NCBI GenBank assembly: GCA_944322305.1 | Contig: CALUOP010000006.1 | Span: 87,743 to 151,742 of the forward strand | Source of the DNA: an uncultured Coriobacteriaceae bacterium | GTDB lineage: Bacteria > Actinomycetota > Coriobacteriia > Coriobacteriales > Coriobacteriaceae | Direction of reading: 5' to 3' | DNA: 64,000 nt | Part shown: one piece after another, positions 31,266 through 39,651 of the stretch | Position numbering within the stretch: position 1 is the first letter of the stretch | How the letters are laid out: each line of letters starts with the position of its first letter | Translations under genes and position numbers: made by a program | Notes under the pieces: generated by a model | Databases searched by the model: none | The model's input: only the letters and a program-made list of their open reading frames with translations | Told to the model about the DNA's origin: nothing

Positions 31266-31544
31266 GTGCGCCTGTACACATACGAGAGGGAGCTTACCGA
31301 GGTCGCCGTGGAGGCCCTGTGGGATCGTGGGGGCATCGAGCCGCTGAGGATCCGGTGGGCCGACGGGCGGTGCTTCGACGTGGACAGGGTTCACGGAGTG
31401 ACCGGAGACTTCGACATCCTGGGCACGGGGCGTGCCGGCATCCGGTACAGCGTTGGAGTCGGCAACCGCCGGTGCGACCTGTGGCTGAGCCGCGGCAGGT
31501 GGTACGTCGGCAAGATCGTCGGGAGGACGCCGAAGCTGCCTTGA
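31266..31544 (+). CDS. small SOS-box-controlled protein at prophage end
   Basis: 92 residues from GTG 31266, five bases after AAGGAGG; GTG 31242 lies inside the LexA box. The pattern IRWADGRCFDVDRV then RAGIRYSVGVGNRRCDLWL and RGRWYVGKIV is a small beta barrel. Similar small proteins accompany Y-family DNA polymerases in some Firmicutes, which I recall only loosely. No polymerase gene is adjacent here. It has its own promoter, separate from the late operon, so it could be expressed from the lysogen. Confidence 0.65.
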   Translation: MRLYTYERELTEVAVEALWDRGGIEPLRIRWADGRCFDVDRVHGVTGDFDILGTGRAGIRYSVGVGNRRCDLWLSRGRWYVGKIVGRTPKLP

Positions 31545-31557
31545 GCGCGGCTCCGGC

Positions 31558-31640
31558 GTGTCCCTAATGTGTCCCTGAATTGAGATTTTAATGCCGTTAG
31601 ATCACGTTCGATTATGAATAATCGCAGCTATTCCGCTTGA
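31558..31640. other. AT-rich putative right attachment region
   Basis: Base composition drops sharply from 31,565 to 31,680 between the last prophage gene and a truncated host gene. GTGTCCCT occurs twice with an 11-bp period (31558-31565 and 31569-31576), as in arm-type integrase sites. The core repeat cannot be defined because the left end of the prophage is outside the window. Confidence 0.45.
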
Positions 31641-31837
31641 CGCCATTCGATTCTGTTTATCTTTACAACCTGTTCTTCTATCCCGTGGGCGGCAAGCTGT
31701 GGGTCAAGGCCATGCCGCGCTGGGTCACCTCGCCCTACCACATCGGCTACGGCATCACGCAGGTGAACTGCCCCGCGTACATGGACGATGTCCGCGCAAC
31801 CCTCGGGGCGCAGCTGTCTGCGTGCTTCTCGGCGTAA
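31622..31837 (+). pseudogene. 3' remnant of an interrupted host gene
   Basis: The frame is open from 31622 to the stop at 31837 and encodes NLFFYPVGGKLWVKAMPRWV followed by TSPYHIGYGITQVN and a helical end. It has no plausible ribosome site, and the only start (TTG 31637) lies in the attachment region. It reads like the C-terminal 70 residues of a larger enzyme, which I cannot name. The likely explanation is that prophage integration separated it from its 5' part. Confidence 0.55.
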
Positions 31838-31853
31838 AGGGAAAGGTCGGGGC

Positions 31854-31879
31854 AGGCCCTTCTCGGGCGCTCTTTTTTT
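31854..31879 (+). terminator. terminator after the gene remnant
   Basis: AG-GCCC-TTCTC-GGGC-(G)CT followed by CTTTTTTT (T run 31873-31879). The stem is short, but the T run is long. Confidence 0.55.
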
Positions 31880-31958
31880 GCCGCCGACGCCCCGGCACGC
31901 CGCCTGGGCGGTTTGGGTGTACGATAACCCATACGGTGCCGAAACGGAGAGGAGGGCC

Positions 31959-32756
31959 ATGGCGGTTTACGTTACCTCGGACGCGCACGGGCACGTGCGC
32001 GCGCTTGACGCGGTGCTTGCGCAGGTATCCCCCTCCGACGACGACACGGTGTTCGTCCTCGGCGACATGGTCGACCGCGGGCCCGATCCCCTGGGCGTGA
32101 TCCGGCTCGTGCGATCCCTGCCCAACGCGCACGTGCTGCTGGGTAACCACGAGATGATGATGCTCGAGGCGGTGGCGGGGCTCGACCACGAGTCCATGGA
32201 GATGTGGGCGCTCAACGGCGGCTTCACCACGCTCGAGGGCATATCCAAGCTCGAGGTCTCCGAGGTCGAGGAGCTGGTGGGCTGGGTCGAGGGCCTGCCG
32301 CTTTACGCCATCGTCTCCGTGGGGGAGCGCGACTTCGTGCTGGTGCACGCGGGGCTCAATCCCGAGAAGGCGGCGGGGCGCTACGACGGCACGCTGGCCT
32401 CGCTCGACGCGTTGCTGCGCGCGCAGACCATCGAGGACCTGGTGTGGATCCGCGGCGAGTTCTGGGGTCAGCCCACCGGGCTTATCGACCGCTTCGGCCA
32501 CGGTCCGCAGGTCATCGCCGGGCACACGCCCACAGTCCTGCTCAACCGCTTTGCCTACCAGCCGTGCGAGCCGTTCGTGGACGAGGAGGGCCGCGGCAAG
32601 ATCGTGGAGCTGGGTGCTACGTGGGACACCGGCGGCGTGCCCGACCGCGTGAACATAGACTGCTCGGCTGCTGCAGGGCCCGGGCAAGGGTGCGTGGGCA
32701 TCTTGCGCCTGGATGACGGCGCGCGCTTTTACGCGGCCATCGAGCCGGGCGAGTGA
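31959..32756 (+). CDS. metallophosphoesterase (PrpE/ApaH-like)
   Basis: 265 residues starting MAVYVTSDAHGHVRAL after AGAGGAGGG. It has the full set of calcineurin-like motifs: D-x-H (SDAHGH, about 7-12), GDMVDRGP (35-42), GNHEMM (62-67), VHAGLNP (127-133) and GHTP (188-191). The PP2A/ApaH type GDxVDRG motif points to a serine/threonine phosphatase or dinucleoside tetraphosphatase of the bacterial PPP group. The promoter is weak (TACGAT, 31920). A terminator follows at 32793, so it is monocistronic. Confidence 0.82.
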   Translation: MAVYVTSDAHGHVRALDAVLAQVSPSDDDTVFVLGDMVDRGPDPLGVIRLVRSLPNAHVLLGNHEMMMLEAVAGLDHESMEMWALNGGFTTLEGISKLEVSEVEELVGWVEGLPLYAIVSVGERDFVLVHAGLNPEKAAGRYDGTLASLDALLRAQTIEDLVWIRGEFWGQPTGLIDRFGHGPQVIAGHTPTVLLNRFAYQPCEPFVDEEGRGKIVELGATWDTGGVPDRVNIDCSAAAGPGQGCVGILRLDDGARFYAAIEPGE

Positions 32757-32792
32757 TACCACGGCATTCAAACGTTGACGTGCATGACGCGG

Positions 32793-32822
32793 CGGGGCGC
32801 CTTGACGGGTGCCCCGTCTTTT
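32793..32822 (+). terminator. terminator of the metallophosphoesterase gene
   Basis: CGGGGCGCC (32793-32801) pairs with GGTGCCCCG (32808-32816), with one G-T wobble, followed by TCTTTT. Confidence 0.75.
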
Positions 32823-32823
32823 A

Positions 32824-32867
32824 CCGGGCGAGAAGCGCGTGGCCTGAGGCCTGCGCTTCTCGCCCGG
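32824..32867 (-). terminator. long palindromic terminator of sbcDC
   Basis: CCGGGCGAGAAGCGC (32824-32838) and GCGCTTCTCGCCCGG (32853-32867) are a perfect 15-bp inverted repeat, with GGCCTGAGGCC inside the loop. It lies eight bases past the sbcC stop. The minus-strand reading ends in a short A/T stretch (GGTAAAAGAC), so termination in either direction is plausible. Confidence 0.7.
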
Positions 32868-32874
32868 GTGTTCC

Positions 32875-35800
32875 TTACGCTTCGATGCGCAGCGTCGAGC
32901 CGCCGCGGCCGCGCTCCACCACGATCTTCTTGTCGATGCTCTCTTTGAGCTCGTCCACGTGGCTGATGATGCCCACGAGCTTGCCTGAGCCGGTGAGCTC
33001 GGTGAGGGTCCTGATGGCGAGGCCCAGCGACTCGGTGTCAAGCGAGCCGAAGCCCTCGTCGATGAACATCGTGTCGAGCTGGATGCCGCCGGCGTGCGCC
33101 TGCACCACGTCCGACAGCCCGAGCGCCAGCGCCAGCGACGCCTTGAATGCCTCGCCGCCCGAGAGGGAGCCGGCGTCGCGCGCCCTCCCGGTGTAGTGGT
33201 CGATCACGTCGAGGTCGAGGCCGGACTGTCCCACGTGCGAGAGCGCCTCGCGCCGCCGGGTGAGCTCGAAGCGCCCGCTGGTCATGACCGCGAGGCGGCG
33301 GTTCGCCGCGGCGAGCATGCGGTCGAAGTACATGCCCTGCACGTACGTCTCAAAGCTCACGCGGTCCTTGCCCAGGAGGCGCCCGGCGGCGGTGAGGGCC
33401 ACCGGGGCGATCTCCTCGTAGGCGGCGAGCCTCTTCTCGCTGGCAGCTTGGATGCGCCTCAGCTGGGAGGCGAGCGCGTCGTTGGCGCTTACGCGTGCGT
33501 AGAGGTCGGAGCGCTCGGCGGACGTTTCGCCGCGTTCGGCGCGGGCGCGCGCCAGCTCCCCTTCGGCGGCGGCGAGGTCGGTCTCGCCGGTTTCGGCGAT
33601 CTGGCGCGCCAGCTCCTCGCGGCGGCTCTGCGCGAGCGCGCGGGTGCGCTCGAGGTCGGCTTGCGCCTGGCGCGCGGTGGCGAGCTGGCGGTCGAGGGCG
33701 TCGATCTCCTGCTGCAGGCGGCTCACGGCGCTTTGCGCCTCGGCCTCGGTGGGGTGGAGCAGCTGCTGGGAGAGGAGCGCCTCGCGCTCTTGCGCTGCAA
33801 CCAGCTCGCGGGCCGCTTGCTCGGCCGCATCGCGCGCAGCCTCGAGCTGGGCGAGAAGCTCCTCGCGCCTTTGCTGCGCTTCGGCGAGCTGGCGCTCGGC
33901 CGTCTCCCGCGCACGCGCGTCCTCGCGCGCTTGGGCGGCGGCGCGCTGTGCCTCGACGTGCGCTGCGCGTGCTGCGGCGCAGGCTGCCTGCGCGTCGGCC
34001 AGCGAGGGACGGCTAAGCTGGGAGGCGAGCTCGGCGCGGGTGCTGACGATCCCGGTCCGCTCTGCGCCGAGCGCGGCGTGCTCGGTCCGCGCTCGGTCGA
34101 GCTCTCGGGTTGCTTGCTCTGCGCATGCGGCAAGCTGGCGTGCCTGGTGTCGAGCGCCTTGCAGGGCCTCGCAGCGTTCCCACGCATCGGCGAGGGCCTG
34201 CTCGGCAGCGGCGATGTGGCGCGCGGCCTCGGCCGTTTGCGCGGCAAGCTGCGCGGCGTCGCCTCGCTCTGCCGTGAAGGCGGCGAGTGCTTCAGCGCGC
34301 TCGTCGGCGCGTGCGCGCGCTGCGCTCGAGGCCTGTGCCGCGCTGCGCGCCTTTTCCTCTGCGGCTGCGCGCGCCGCCTCGGCGGCGTCAAGCTCCTCTT
34401 GAGTGGGAATGGCGCCGGAGGTCTCTGCCGGATGCGGGTGCGCGGTCGAGCCGCATACCGGGCAGGGCTCGCCCGGCGCAAGCGTAAGGGCCAGCACGCC
34501 CGCTTGCCCGTCCAGGTAGGCGTGCTGCAGGCCGGCCGCCCGCTCTTGCGCCGCGCGATAAGCGCCGGCTGCCGCGCGGTAGGCGCTTTCGGCGGCCTCG
34601 CGCGCCTGCTCGGCCTGCGTGCGCTCGCGTCCCAAGCGGGCGAGCTCGCGTTCGTTTTCCTCGGCCTGCCTCAGGTGCTCCTTGTGGCGGGCGAGCTCGG
34701 CGGTGAGGGCTTCTGCCTGCGCGGGGGCGCCTTCCAGCTCTTCGGTGCGCTGGCGCGCCGCGGCAAGCTCTTTCTCGGTTTCAGCGCGCGCGGCGGAGAG
34801 GTCCGCTATCTCGGCGTCTTTGCGGGCGAGGCGCTGCGCGGCCTCGTGCTCGTCCCCGGCGAGCGCGGCCAGGCGCTCATGGCGCTCAAGCTCAGTCTCG
34901 GCGTCGCTTACCGTGCGCGCGGCCTCGCGCTCGGCAGCCTCGCAGGCGGCGGCGCGGGCCGGGGCTTCGGCCAGCTGCTCGGCGCGCGCTTGCGCCTCTG
35001 CGCGCGTGCGTTCGTTTGCGGCAAGCGCATCCTGGGCGGATGCGCGGAGGGCCGCGGCCTTGCCCTGCGCGCGCTTCGCCGCGTGCAGGGCGCGCGCGGC
35101 GGCTGCGTGGCGCACATAGCCCGCCAACGCTTCCCGCTCGCGCGTCAGCTCGGCCGCCAGATCTTCTCGTTCGCCTGCGCGCTTCTCGGCCTCCTGCAGC
35201 GCTTCGGCAACGGCGGGCGCCTTCCGGTCGAGCTCCTCCAGGCTCGCCTGCGTGCGCGCCAACTCGGCGGCGAGCCTCTCGGCGTTGTGCGCCCGCTCTA
35301 CGCGGCGGCTGAGCGCGCCGATCCTCTCGTCTGCGGCGGCAAGCGCACGGTCGAGCTCCGCCAGCCGGGCGCGCTGGGGCTCCTGTGCCGCGGCGACCAG
35401 CTCGGCCACCTTGCCGGCGGAAAGCGTGCCGGCCTCTCGCCAGCGCTCGAGCGTCTGCGCCTCCGGGCTTGCGCTGTCCAGGCGGACCTGCTCGGCCAAC
35501 GCGGTCACTTGCTGCTCGGCGTCCTTGGCCTTGCCCCACAGCTCCTTGCGGCGCGCCTCCAGGCGCTGCTGGAATTGGCGGTAGGCGTCGGTGCCGAAGA
35601 GCTTGCGGAATATCGCCACGCGCTCGTCGGTGCTCGCCGAGAGGAGTCGCCGGAAGTCGCCCTGCGCGATCATCACGATCTGGCCGAACTGCGCCCGGTC
35701 GATGCCGAGCAGCTCCTCAACGGCGCGCGCCACCTCGGCCCGGCGGGTGAGCACGGGTTTGCCGGGACGTTCGAAGGCCACCTCGGCAGGCTGCAGCGTG

Positions 35801-36123
35801 AATCCCTCGCCGCGCTTCTTGGGGCGCTGATACTCCGGCGCGCGGCGGATGCGGTAGGTCTTGCCGCGGTAGGCGAACGTCAGGTCCACGAACGTGGGGG
35901 TCTCGGGCGCGGCAAAGTCGCTGCGCAGGGTGCGCGCGGTGCGGTCGGGGCCGCTCGCCTCGCCGTAAAGCGCAAACGAGATCGCGTCGAACAGCGTCGT
36001 CTTGCCTGCGCCCGTTTCGCCGCAGATGAGGTAGATGCCCTCCTCGCCCAGTTGGGAGAAGTCCACGGTGACCTCGGCGGCGTAGGGGCCAAAGGCGGAG
36101 AGCGTGAGGGTGATGGGGCGCAT
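32875..36123 (-). CDS. sbcC: exonuclease SbcC (Rad50-like ATPase)
   Basis: 1082 residues. Walker A GETGAGKTT is at 35-43. Very long coiled-coil arms (about 170-520 and 590-900) flank the zinc hook CPVC (554-557). The ABC signature LSGGE is at 987-991 and Walker B MFIDEGFGSLD is near 1020. With SbcD it opens hairpins and trims DNA ends, removing cruciforms and palindromes at replication forks. The ATG overlaps the sbcD TGA by one base. The normal SbcC length is 1000-1200. A perfect palindrome just downstream is the kind of structure this enzyme attacks. Confidence 0.97.
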   Translation of the reverse strand: MRPITLTLSAFGPYAAEVTVDFSQLGEEGIYLICGETGAGKTTLFDAISFALYGEASGPDRTARTLRSDFAAPETPTFVDLTFAYRGKTYRIRRAPEYQRPKKRGEGFTLQPAEVAFERPGKPVLTRRAEVARAVEELLGIDRAQFGQIVMIAQGDFRRLLSASTDERVAIFRKLFGTDAYRQFQQRLEARRKELWGKAKDAEQQVTALAEQVRLDSASPEAQTLERWREAGTLSAGKVAELVAAAQEPQRARLAELDRALAAADERIGALSRRVERAHNAERLAAELARTQASLEELDRKAPAVAEALQEAEKRAGEREDLAAELTREREALAGYVRHAAAARALHAAKRAQGKAAALRASAQDALAANERTRAEAQARAEQLAEAPARAAACEAAEREAARTVSDAETELERHERLAALAGDEHEAAQRLARKDAEIADLSAARAETEKELAAARQRTEELEGAPAQAEALTAELARHKEHLRQAEENERELARLGRERTQAEQAREAAESAYRAAAGAYRAAQERAAGLQHAYLDGQAGVLALTLAPGEPCPVCGSTAHPHPAETSGAIPTQEELDAAEAARAAAEEKARSAAQASSAARARADERAEALAAFTAERGDAAQLAAQTAEAARHIAAAEQALADAWERCEALQGARHQARQLAACAEQATRELDRARTEHAALGAERTGIVSTRAELASQLSRPSLADAQAACAAARAAHVEAQRAAAQAREDARARETAERQLAEAQQRREELLAQLEAARDAAEQAARELVAAQEREALLSQQLLHPTEAEAQSAVSRLQQEIDALDRQLATARQAQADLERTRALAQSRREELARQIAETGETDLAAAEGELARARAERGETSAERSDLYARVSANDALASQLRRIQAASEKRLAAYEEIAPVALTAAGRLLGKDRVSFETYVQGMYFDRMLAAANRRLAVMTSGRFELTRRREALSHVGQSGLDLDVIDHYTGRARDAGSLSGGEAFKASLALALGLSDVVQAHAGGIQLDTMFIDEGFGSLDTESLGLAIRTLTELTGSGKLVGIISHVDELKESIDKKIVVERGRGGSTLRIEA

Positions 36124-37289
36124 CAGTCCTCCTTGGGGTTGCAGGCAACGGCGTTGAGCTCGGCGGCCACCAAGCGCTCCTGCCCGGGCGTGAGCGCGCG
36201 GCCGTTCTGCAGCTCGTAAAAGTCGCGGAAGTGCTCAAGCGGGCTCTTCTCGGCAGAGGGGTCGGCAAGGCGCCCCTGCACGCCGGCGGCGCGGGTGCGC
36301 GCGTTGTCGAAGTCGAGCACCATGAGGTTGGGGTAGCTTGCGCGCAGCTGCGCGAGGGCGTCTGCGGGCGGCTCTTCGTCGGTAAGCGTGACGTGCAGGT
36401 AGTCGTCGGCGGGCGCGGCGTCCACCACGTCGGGGGCCGTGAGCGCATCGAGCGGCCCGCGTATCTCGCGCATGGCGTGCAGGGGCTCGAGGGGCACGAG
36501 CCCTATGGCAAGGTCGCAGACGCCGTTGCTTTTCTCGCCCACCGTGACGAGCGGCGCCGTTTTGGGTGCGCGCTCGGAGAAGGAGTAGGCAAGCGGGCTG
36601 CCGGCATAGCGCAGGGAAGCGCGCGCCACCTGCTGCGGCGCGTGGAGGTGCCCCAGCGCCACGTAGTCAAAGGCATCGAAGACCGCGGCGTCCACGTTGT
36701 CGATGCCGCCCACGGCCACGGTCTCCGACTCGCTGCGCACCGGGTCTGCGCCGCCTGCGGTGACGAACTGGTGCGCCAGGGCAACGTTGCGCGCCGCCGG
36801 GTCAACCGGGCAGGCTTGCACCGCGCAGCGCACGGCGTCGGTGAAGGAGCGAATCTCCTCGTCGGGGAAGTGCGGGCGCACGGTAGCCGGGCGCAAGAAG
36901 GGGAGGGGCCACAGGTAGATCAGGCCGTGCTCGTCCTCAAGCGGTACCGGCTCTATGCGCCCGCTGTACACCGGCGAGACGTACACCCCCTGCTTGGCCA
37001 GAAGGGCCCTGCCGTAGGCCACGCGCTCGGCCGAGTCGTGGTTGCCGGCGATGGCCACCACCGCCACGCCGCGCGCGGCGACCTCAGAGATGAACCAGTC
37101 CACGCACGACACGGCCTCGGCGCTCGGCGCGGCCTTGTCGTAGAGGTCGCCGGCTATGAGCAGGGCGTCCACCTCGCGCTCCTCGAGCAGCGCCAGCACC
37201 TGCCCCAGCACGTGCCGCTGATCCTCGAAGAGAGAGAAGCCGTTCACCTGCTTGCCTATGTGCAGGTCCGCCAGATGTAAGAACCGCAT
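36123..37289 (-). CDS. sbcD: exonuclease SbcD (Mre11-like nuclease)
   Basis: 388 residues. The start at MRFLHLADLHIGK is chosen because AAGGAGG lies just upstream; the frame stays open further but has no ribosome site. The nuclease motifs are DLH (8-10), GDLYD (47-51), GNHDS (82-86) and GHLH (213-216), which hold two Mn ions. The C-terminal part is the capping/SbcC-binding domain. It is first in a two-gene operon with sbcC. A TACAAT -10 element (complement of 37322-37327 region) lies just upstream, divergent from the HAD gene. Confidence 0.97.
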   Translation of the reverse strand: MRFLHLADLHIGKQVNGFSLFEDQRHVLGQVLALLEEREVDALLIAGDLYDKAAPSAEAVSCVDWFISEVAARGVAVVAIAGNHDSAERVAYGRALLAKQGVYVSPVYSGRIEPVPLEDEHGLIYLWPLPFLRPATVRPHFPDEEIRSFTDAVRCAVQACPVDPAARNVALAHQFVTAGGADPVRSESETVAVGGIDNVDAAVFDAFDYVALGHLHAPQQVARASLRYAGSPLAYSFSERAPKTAPLVTVGEKSNGVCDLAIGLVPLEPLHAMREIRGPLDALTAPDVVDAAPADDYLHVTLTDEEPPADALAQLRASYPNLMVLDFDNARTRAAGVQGRLADPSAEKSPLEHFRDFYELQNGRALTPGQERLVAAELNAVACNPKED

Positions 37290-37443
37290 TGCGCGCCTCC
37301 TTGCGTGCCGTGTTCGCTGCGTCTTATTGTAAAGGCCCGTGCGGACATACAATCCGAGCGGCGCTCGGGAGGCGCCTGCGGCTCCCCGTCGGGGTATCAT
37401 AGGAAGCAGCAAGTTTGCGCCAAACGCCAAGCAAGGAGGATCC

Positions 37444-38172
37444 GTGACTCCCAAAGCCTTCATCTTCGACTGCGACGGCACCCTCATCGACTCCATGGGC
37501 ATGTGGCTCACCATCTACCCCGAGCTCGTTGCCCGCTACGGCATCCGGATGGCGCCCGAGGACTTTGCCGCCACCGAGCACCTGGCCCTGCCCGAGGAGA
37601 TGGCCTACTATCACGACAAGCTCGGCATCGGCCAAAGCGCCGAGGCGCTGCTGCAAGAGCTCAGGTTCATGATCCGCGAGAAGTACGCCTGCGAGCACGA
37701 GCTCTGCCCTGGCGTGCGCGCCTTCCTCGACGAGGCCCGCGCGGCCGGCATTCCGCTGGGCATCGCCACCTCCACGGACGCCGATCTGGTGGAGCTCGCG
37801 CTGCGACGCCTGGGCGTGCTCGACTTCTTCTCCACGCTCACCACCACCGACGAGGCGGGCGCCTCGAAGGAGCGTCCCGACGTGTACAACCTGGCGCTCG
37901 AGCGCCTTGCTCCCGGTGCGGACCCCGACGACACCTGGGTCTTCGAGGACGCCATGTTCGGCTTGCGGGCGGCGCGCGGCGCGGGTTACCACACCTTCGG
38001 CGTGTACGATGCCCATGGCCGTGCCGACCGCGCGGTGGTGCGCGCCAACGCCTCGCTGTTCGCCACGTCGTTCGAGCAGCTCAAGCTGGCAGACATCCTT
38101 GAGTTCGACCCCGCGCTCGACGCGCCGGGCCGCGCCCTGCCCGCGCGCGACCTTGCGGCAGAGAGGGGCTAG
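37444..38172 (+). CDS. HAD-superfamily phosphatase (beta-phosphoglucomutase-like)
   Basis: 242 residues from GTG 37444 after AAGGAGG. HAD motif I is FDCDGTLIDS (8-17, nucleophile D9), motif II is ATSTD (about 107), the motif III lysine is in SKERPDVYN, and motif IV is VFEDAMFG. A helical cap between motifs I and II makes it subclass IA (Gph/PgmB group). The substrate is probably a small sugar or nucleotide phosphate; the exact one is unknown. It is followed after three bases by thiamine pyrophosphokinase, so they are co-transcribed. Confidence 0.85.
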   Translation: MTPKAFIFDCDGTLIDSMGMWLTIYPELVARYGIRMAPEDFAATEHLALPEEMAYYHDKLGIGQSAEALLQELRFMIREKYACEHELCPGVRAFLDEARAAGIPLGIATSTDADLVELALRRLGVLDFFSTLTTTDEAGASKERPDVYNLALERLAPGADPDDTWVFEDAMFGLRAARGAGYHTFGVYDAHGRADRAVVRANASLFATSFEQLKLADILEFDPALDAPGRALPARDLAAERG

Positions 38173-38175
38173 GCC

Positions 38176-38895
38176 ATGGCGGAGAAGAAGGGCGGCTTGT
38201 ACGGCGCCCGCGCAGCATCCGGATCCCCGGCGTCTTCCGGCGCTCCGGTTTTGCAGGTGCTCTTGGTGGGCGGCTCGCCCGAGGCGTCGTCGCCTGCGCT
38301 TATCGCCCAGCTGGCGGCGGAGGCCGACCGCGTGGTGGCGGTCGACCGCGGGCTCGACCGCCTCATGGGCGCCTGCGTGGAACCGGACCTGTTCTGCGGC
38401 GACTGCGACACCGCGACGCCGGAGGCCGTGGCCTACCTGCAGCGGCTGGTGGGGGAGGGTCGCGCCGCCATCGAGACCTACGACCCGCACAAGGACTACA
38501 CCGACCTGACCCTGGCGCTCGAGGCGGTTGCGGCGCGGTGGCCTGAGGCGGCGCTCACCTTCACGTGTTTCGGCGGCGGCCGGCCCGACCACCTGCTGGC
38601 GGTGCTGGGCACGCTCATGCGCTGCGAGCAGCCCGCGCACCTTGCGGAGGACGGTTTTGCCGGGCGCATCTTGCGCGCCGGCGGGGTGTGGGAGATCGCC
38701 GGGCGCCGGGGCGCGACCTTCTCGTTTGTTGCGTTGGCGCCGGGGACGGTGGTCTCCGAGGACGGGATGGAGTGGGAGCTCGACCACAAGCCCTGCGAGC
38801 TGTTGGGCGACTTGGGGGTCTCCAACGTGGTTCGCGCCGAGCGCGCGCGCTTCACCTGCCATGCCGGCTGCGCGGTGGCTTACGTGTTCGCATAG
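38176..38895 (+). CDS. thiN: thiamine pyrophosphokinase
   Basis: 239 residues. The TPK catalytic domain shows ADRVVAVDRGLDRLMGA, PDLFCGDCDT (the GDxDS-like ATP site), DYTDLTLALEA (DxTDxxxAL, substrate and Mg binding) and FGGGRPDHLLA (G-R-x-D-H). The C-terminal beta-sandwich that binds thiamine follows. It transfers pyrophosphate from ATP to thiamine, making TPP. The first 25 residues are a poorly conserved extension. It forms a unit with the HAD gene. Confidence 0.9.
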   Translation: MAEKKGGLYGARAASGSPASSGAPVLQVLLVGGSPEASSPALIAQLAAEADRVVAVDRGLDRLMGACVEPDLFCGDCDTATPEAVAYLQRLVGEGRAAIETYDPHKDYTDLTLALEAVAARWPEAALTFTCFGGGRPDHLLAVLGTLMRCEQPAHLAEDGFAGRILRAGGVWEIAGRRGATFSFVALAPGTVVSEDGMEWELDHKPCELLGDLGVSNVVRAERARFTCHAGCAVAYVFA

Positions 38896-39170
38896 ACTCC
38901 CGAGCGGTCGGAAGCGCGATCAGCGCAATCTAAATTTCTTGCTGCTCAACGGCCTTGTTTGCGCTATAGTTACTGCTTGCCCCGCGCGGCCGCTACCCGC
39001 GCATGTGGACGGGGTATTGTGCCAGGCGGTTCTCAGGCGCGCTGTTCGGCTCCGTGGCCAAACAGTGTGCATGAGCTGTGAAGATTACCTGCTCGGTCTT
39101 GCCGTGTGGTACACTGCTACAGATGTTTTAGGTAACACGGCGCATTTCCTGCGCTCGAGGAGGGTTCAAG
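38896..39170 (+). promoter_or_regulatory. 275-base leader of rpmB
   Basis: This gap has no convincing ORF. A -10-like TACACT lies at 39110-39115 with a poor TTACCT at 39085 (19-bp spacing), and an upstream TATAGT near 38963. The ribosome site is CGAGGAGGG before ATG 39171. No riboswitch or T-box pattern was recognised. Confidence 0.4.
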
Positions 39171-39359
39171 ATGTCCAAGGTTTGTGAGATTTGCGGTAAG
39201 CACCCGGTTGCCGGTCGTTCGGTCAGCCACTCCCACCGCGTCACGCTGCGCAAGTTCCGTCCCAACATCCAGCGCGTTTACGTTGTGGTGGACGGCCATC
39301 GCCGCAAGATGAACGTGTGCACCACCTGCCTGAAGTCCGGCAAGGTTGCCCGCTCCTAA
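39171..39359 (+). CDS. rpmB: 50S ribosomal protein L28
   Basis: 62 residues, the normal length. It starts MSKVCEICGKHPVAGRSVSH and ends VCTTCLKSGKVARS. The CxxC pairs near both ends show the zinc-binding (C+) paralog form. L28 is a 23S rRNA-binding protein of the large subunit. It is monocistronic, with a terminator 31 bases after the stop. Confidence 0.97.
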   Translation: MSKVCEICGKHPVAGRSVSHSHRVTLRKFRPNIQRVYVVVDGHRRKMNVCTTCLKSGKVARS

Positions 39360-39390
39360 GCGCATCACCCTCACATAGCGCGATATCTCG

Positions 39391-39423
39391 CACCCCGTAG
39401 GCTAGCTTGCGGGGTGTTTCTTT
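39391..39423 (+). terminator. rpmB terminator
   Basis: CACCCCG (39391-39397) pairs with CGGGGTG (39410-39416) across a 12-base loop containing GCTAGC, followed by TTTCTTT. Confidence 0.8.
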
Positions 39424-39435
39424 CATTTGTGTCCA

Positions 39436-39612
39436 TTCTGAGAAGGTGGGCACACATTTTTCTCAGCAATTGCCAAAACGTTTTATCTCCTGAGAAGTTC
39501 GCACAGCGCCTCTGACCTGCGCACTCTCAGCCTCCGCTCTTGGTAAAACATTATTCTCAGCCAAGAATGAAGCAAAAAGTGCATATGAATTCTCTGTGAC
39601 GAGAAATATAAT
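39436..39612 (+). promoter_or_regulatory. adhE promoter with multiple TTCTCAG/CTGAGAA operator sites
   Basis: The region is AT-rich. TATAAT at 39607-39612 is a perfect -10; 17 bp upstream is only TATGAA (39584-39589), a weak -35. Heptamer sites occur at 39438-39444 (CTGAGAA), 39460-39466 (TTCTCAG), 39490-39496 (CTGAGAA), 39524-39530 (CTCTCAG) and 39554-39560 (TTCTCAG). The inverted repeat TTCTC-TGTGAC-GAGAA (39590-39605) sits between -35 and -10. This looks like binding of a dimeric regulator at many sites. It is not a Rex site. Confidence 0.7.
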
Positions 39613-39651
39613 GAGAGACGCCTACTGTCTTTCTATCTAAGGAGCTGAGAG

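Noticed and set aside
33094..36219. 1041-residue plus-strand ORF opposite sbcC
   Set aside because: It is a shadow of the GC-rich sbcC gene: arginine/leucine/glycine-rich, with no motif and no ribosome site. SbcC on the other strand has all family motifs.
38896..39170. Riboswitch or T-box before rpmB, or a TPP element related to the thiN gene
   Set aside because: No THI-box (CUGAGA...) with partner element or T-box core sequence was found in this leader.
39436..39612. Rex operator at adhE
   Set aside because: No TTGTGA-N6-TCACAA type palindrome could be found; the repeated motif is TTCTCAG.
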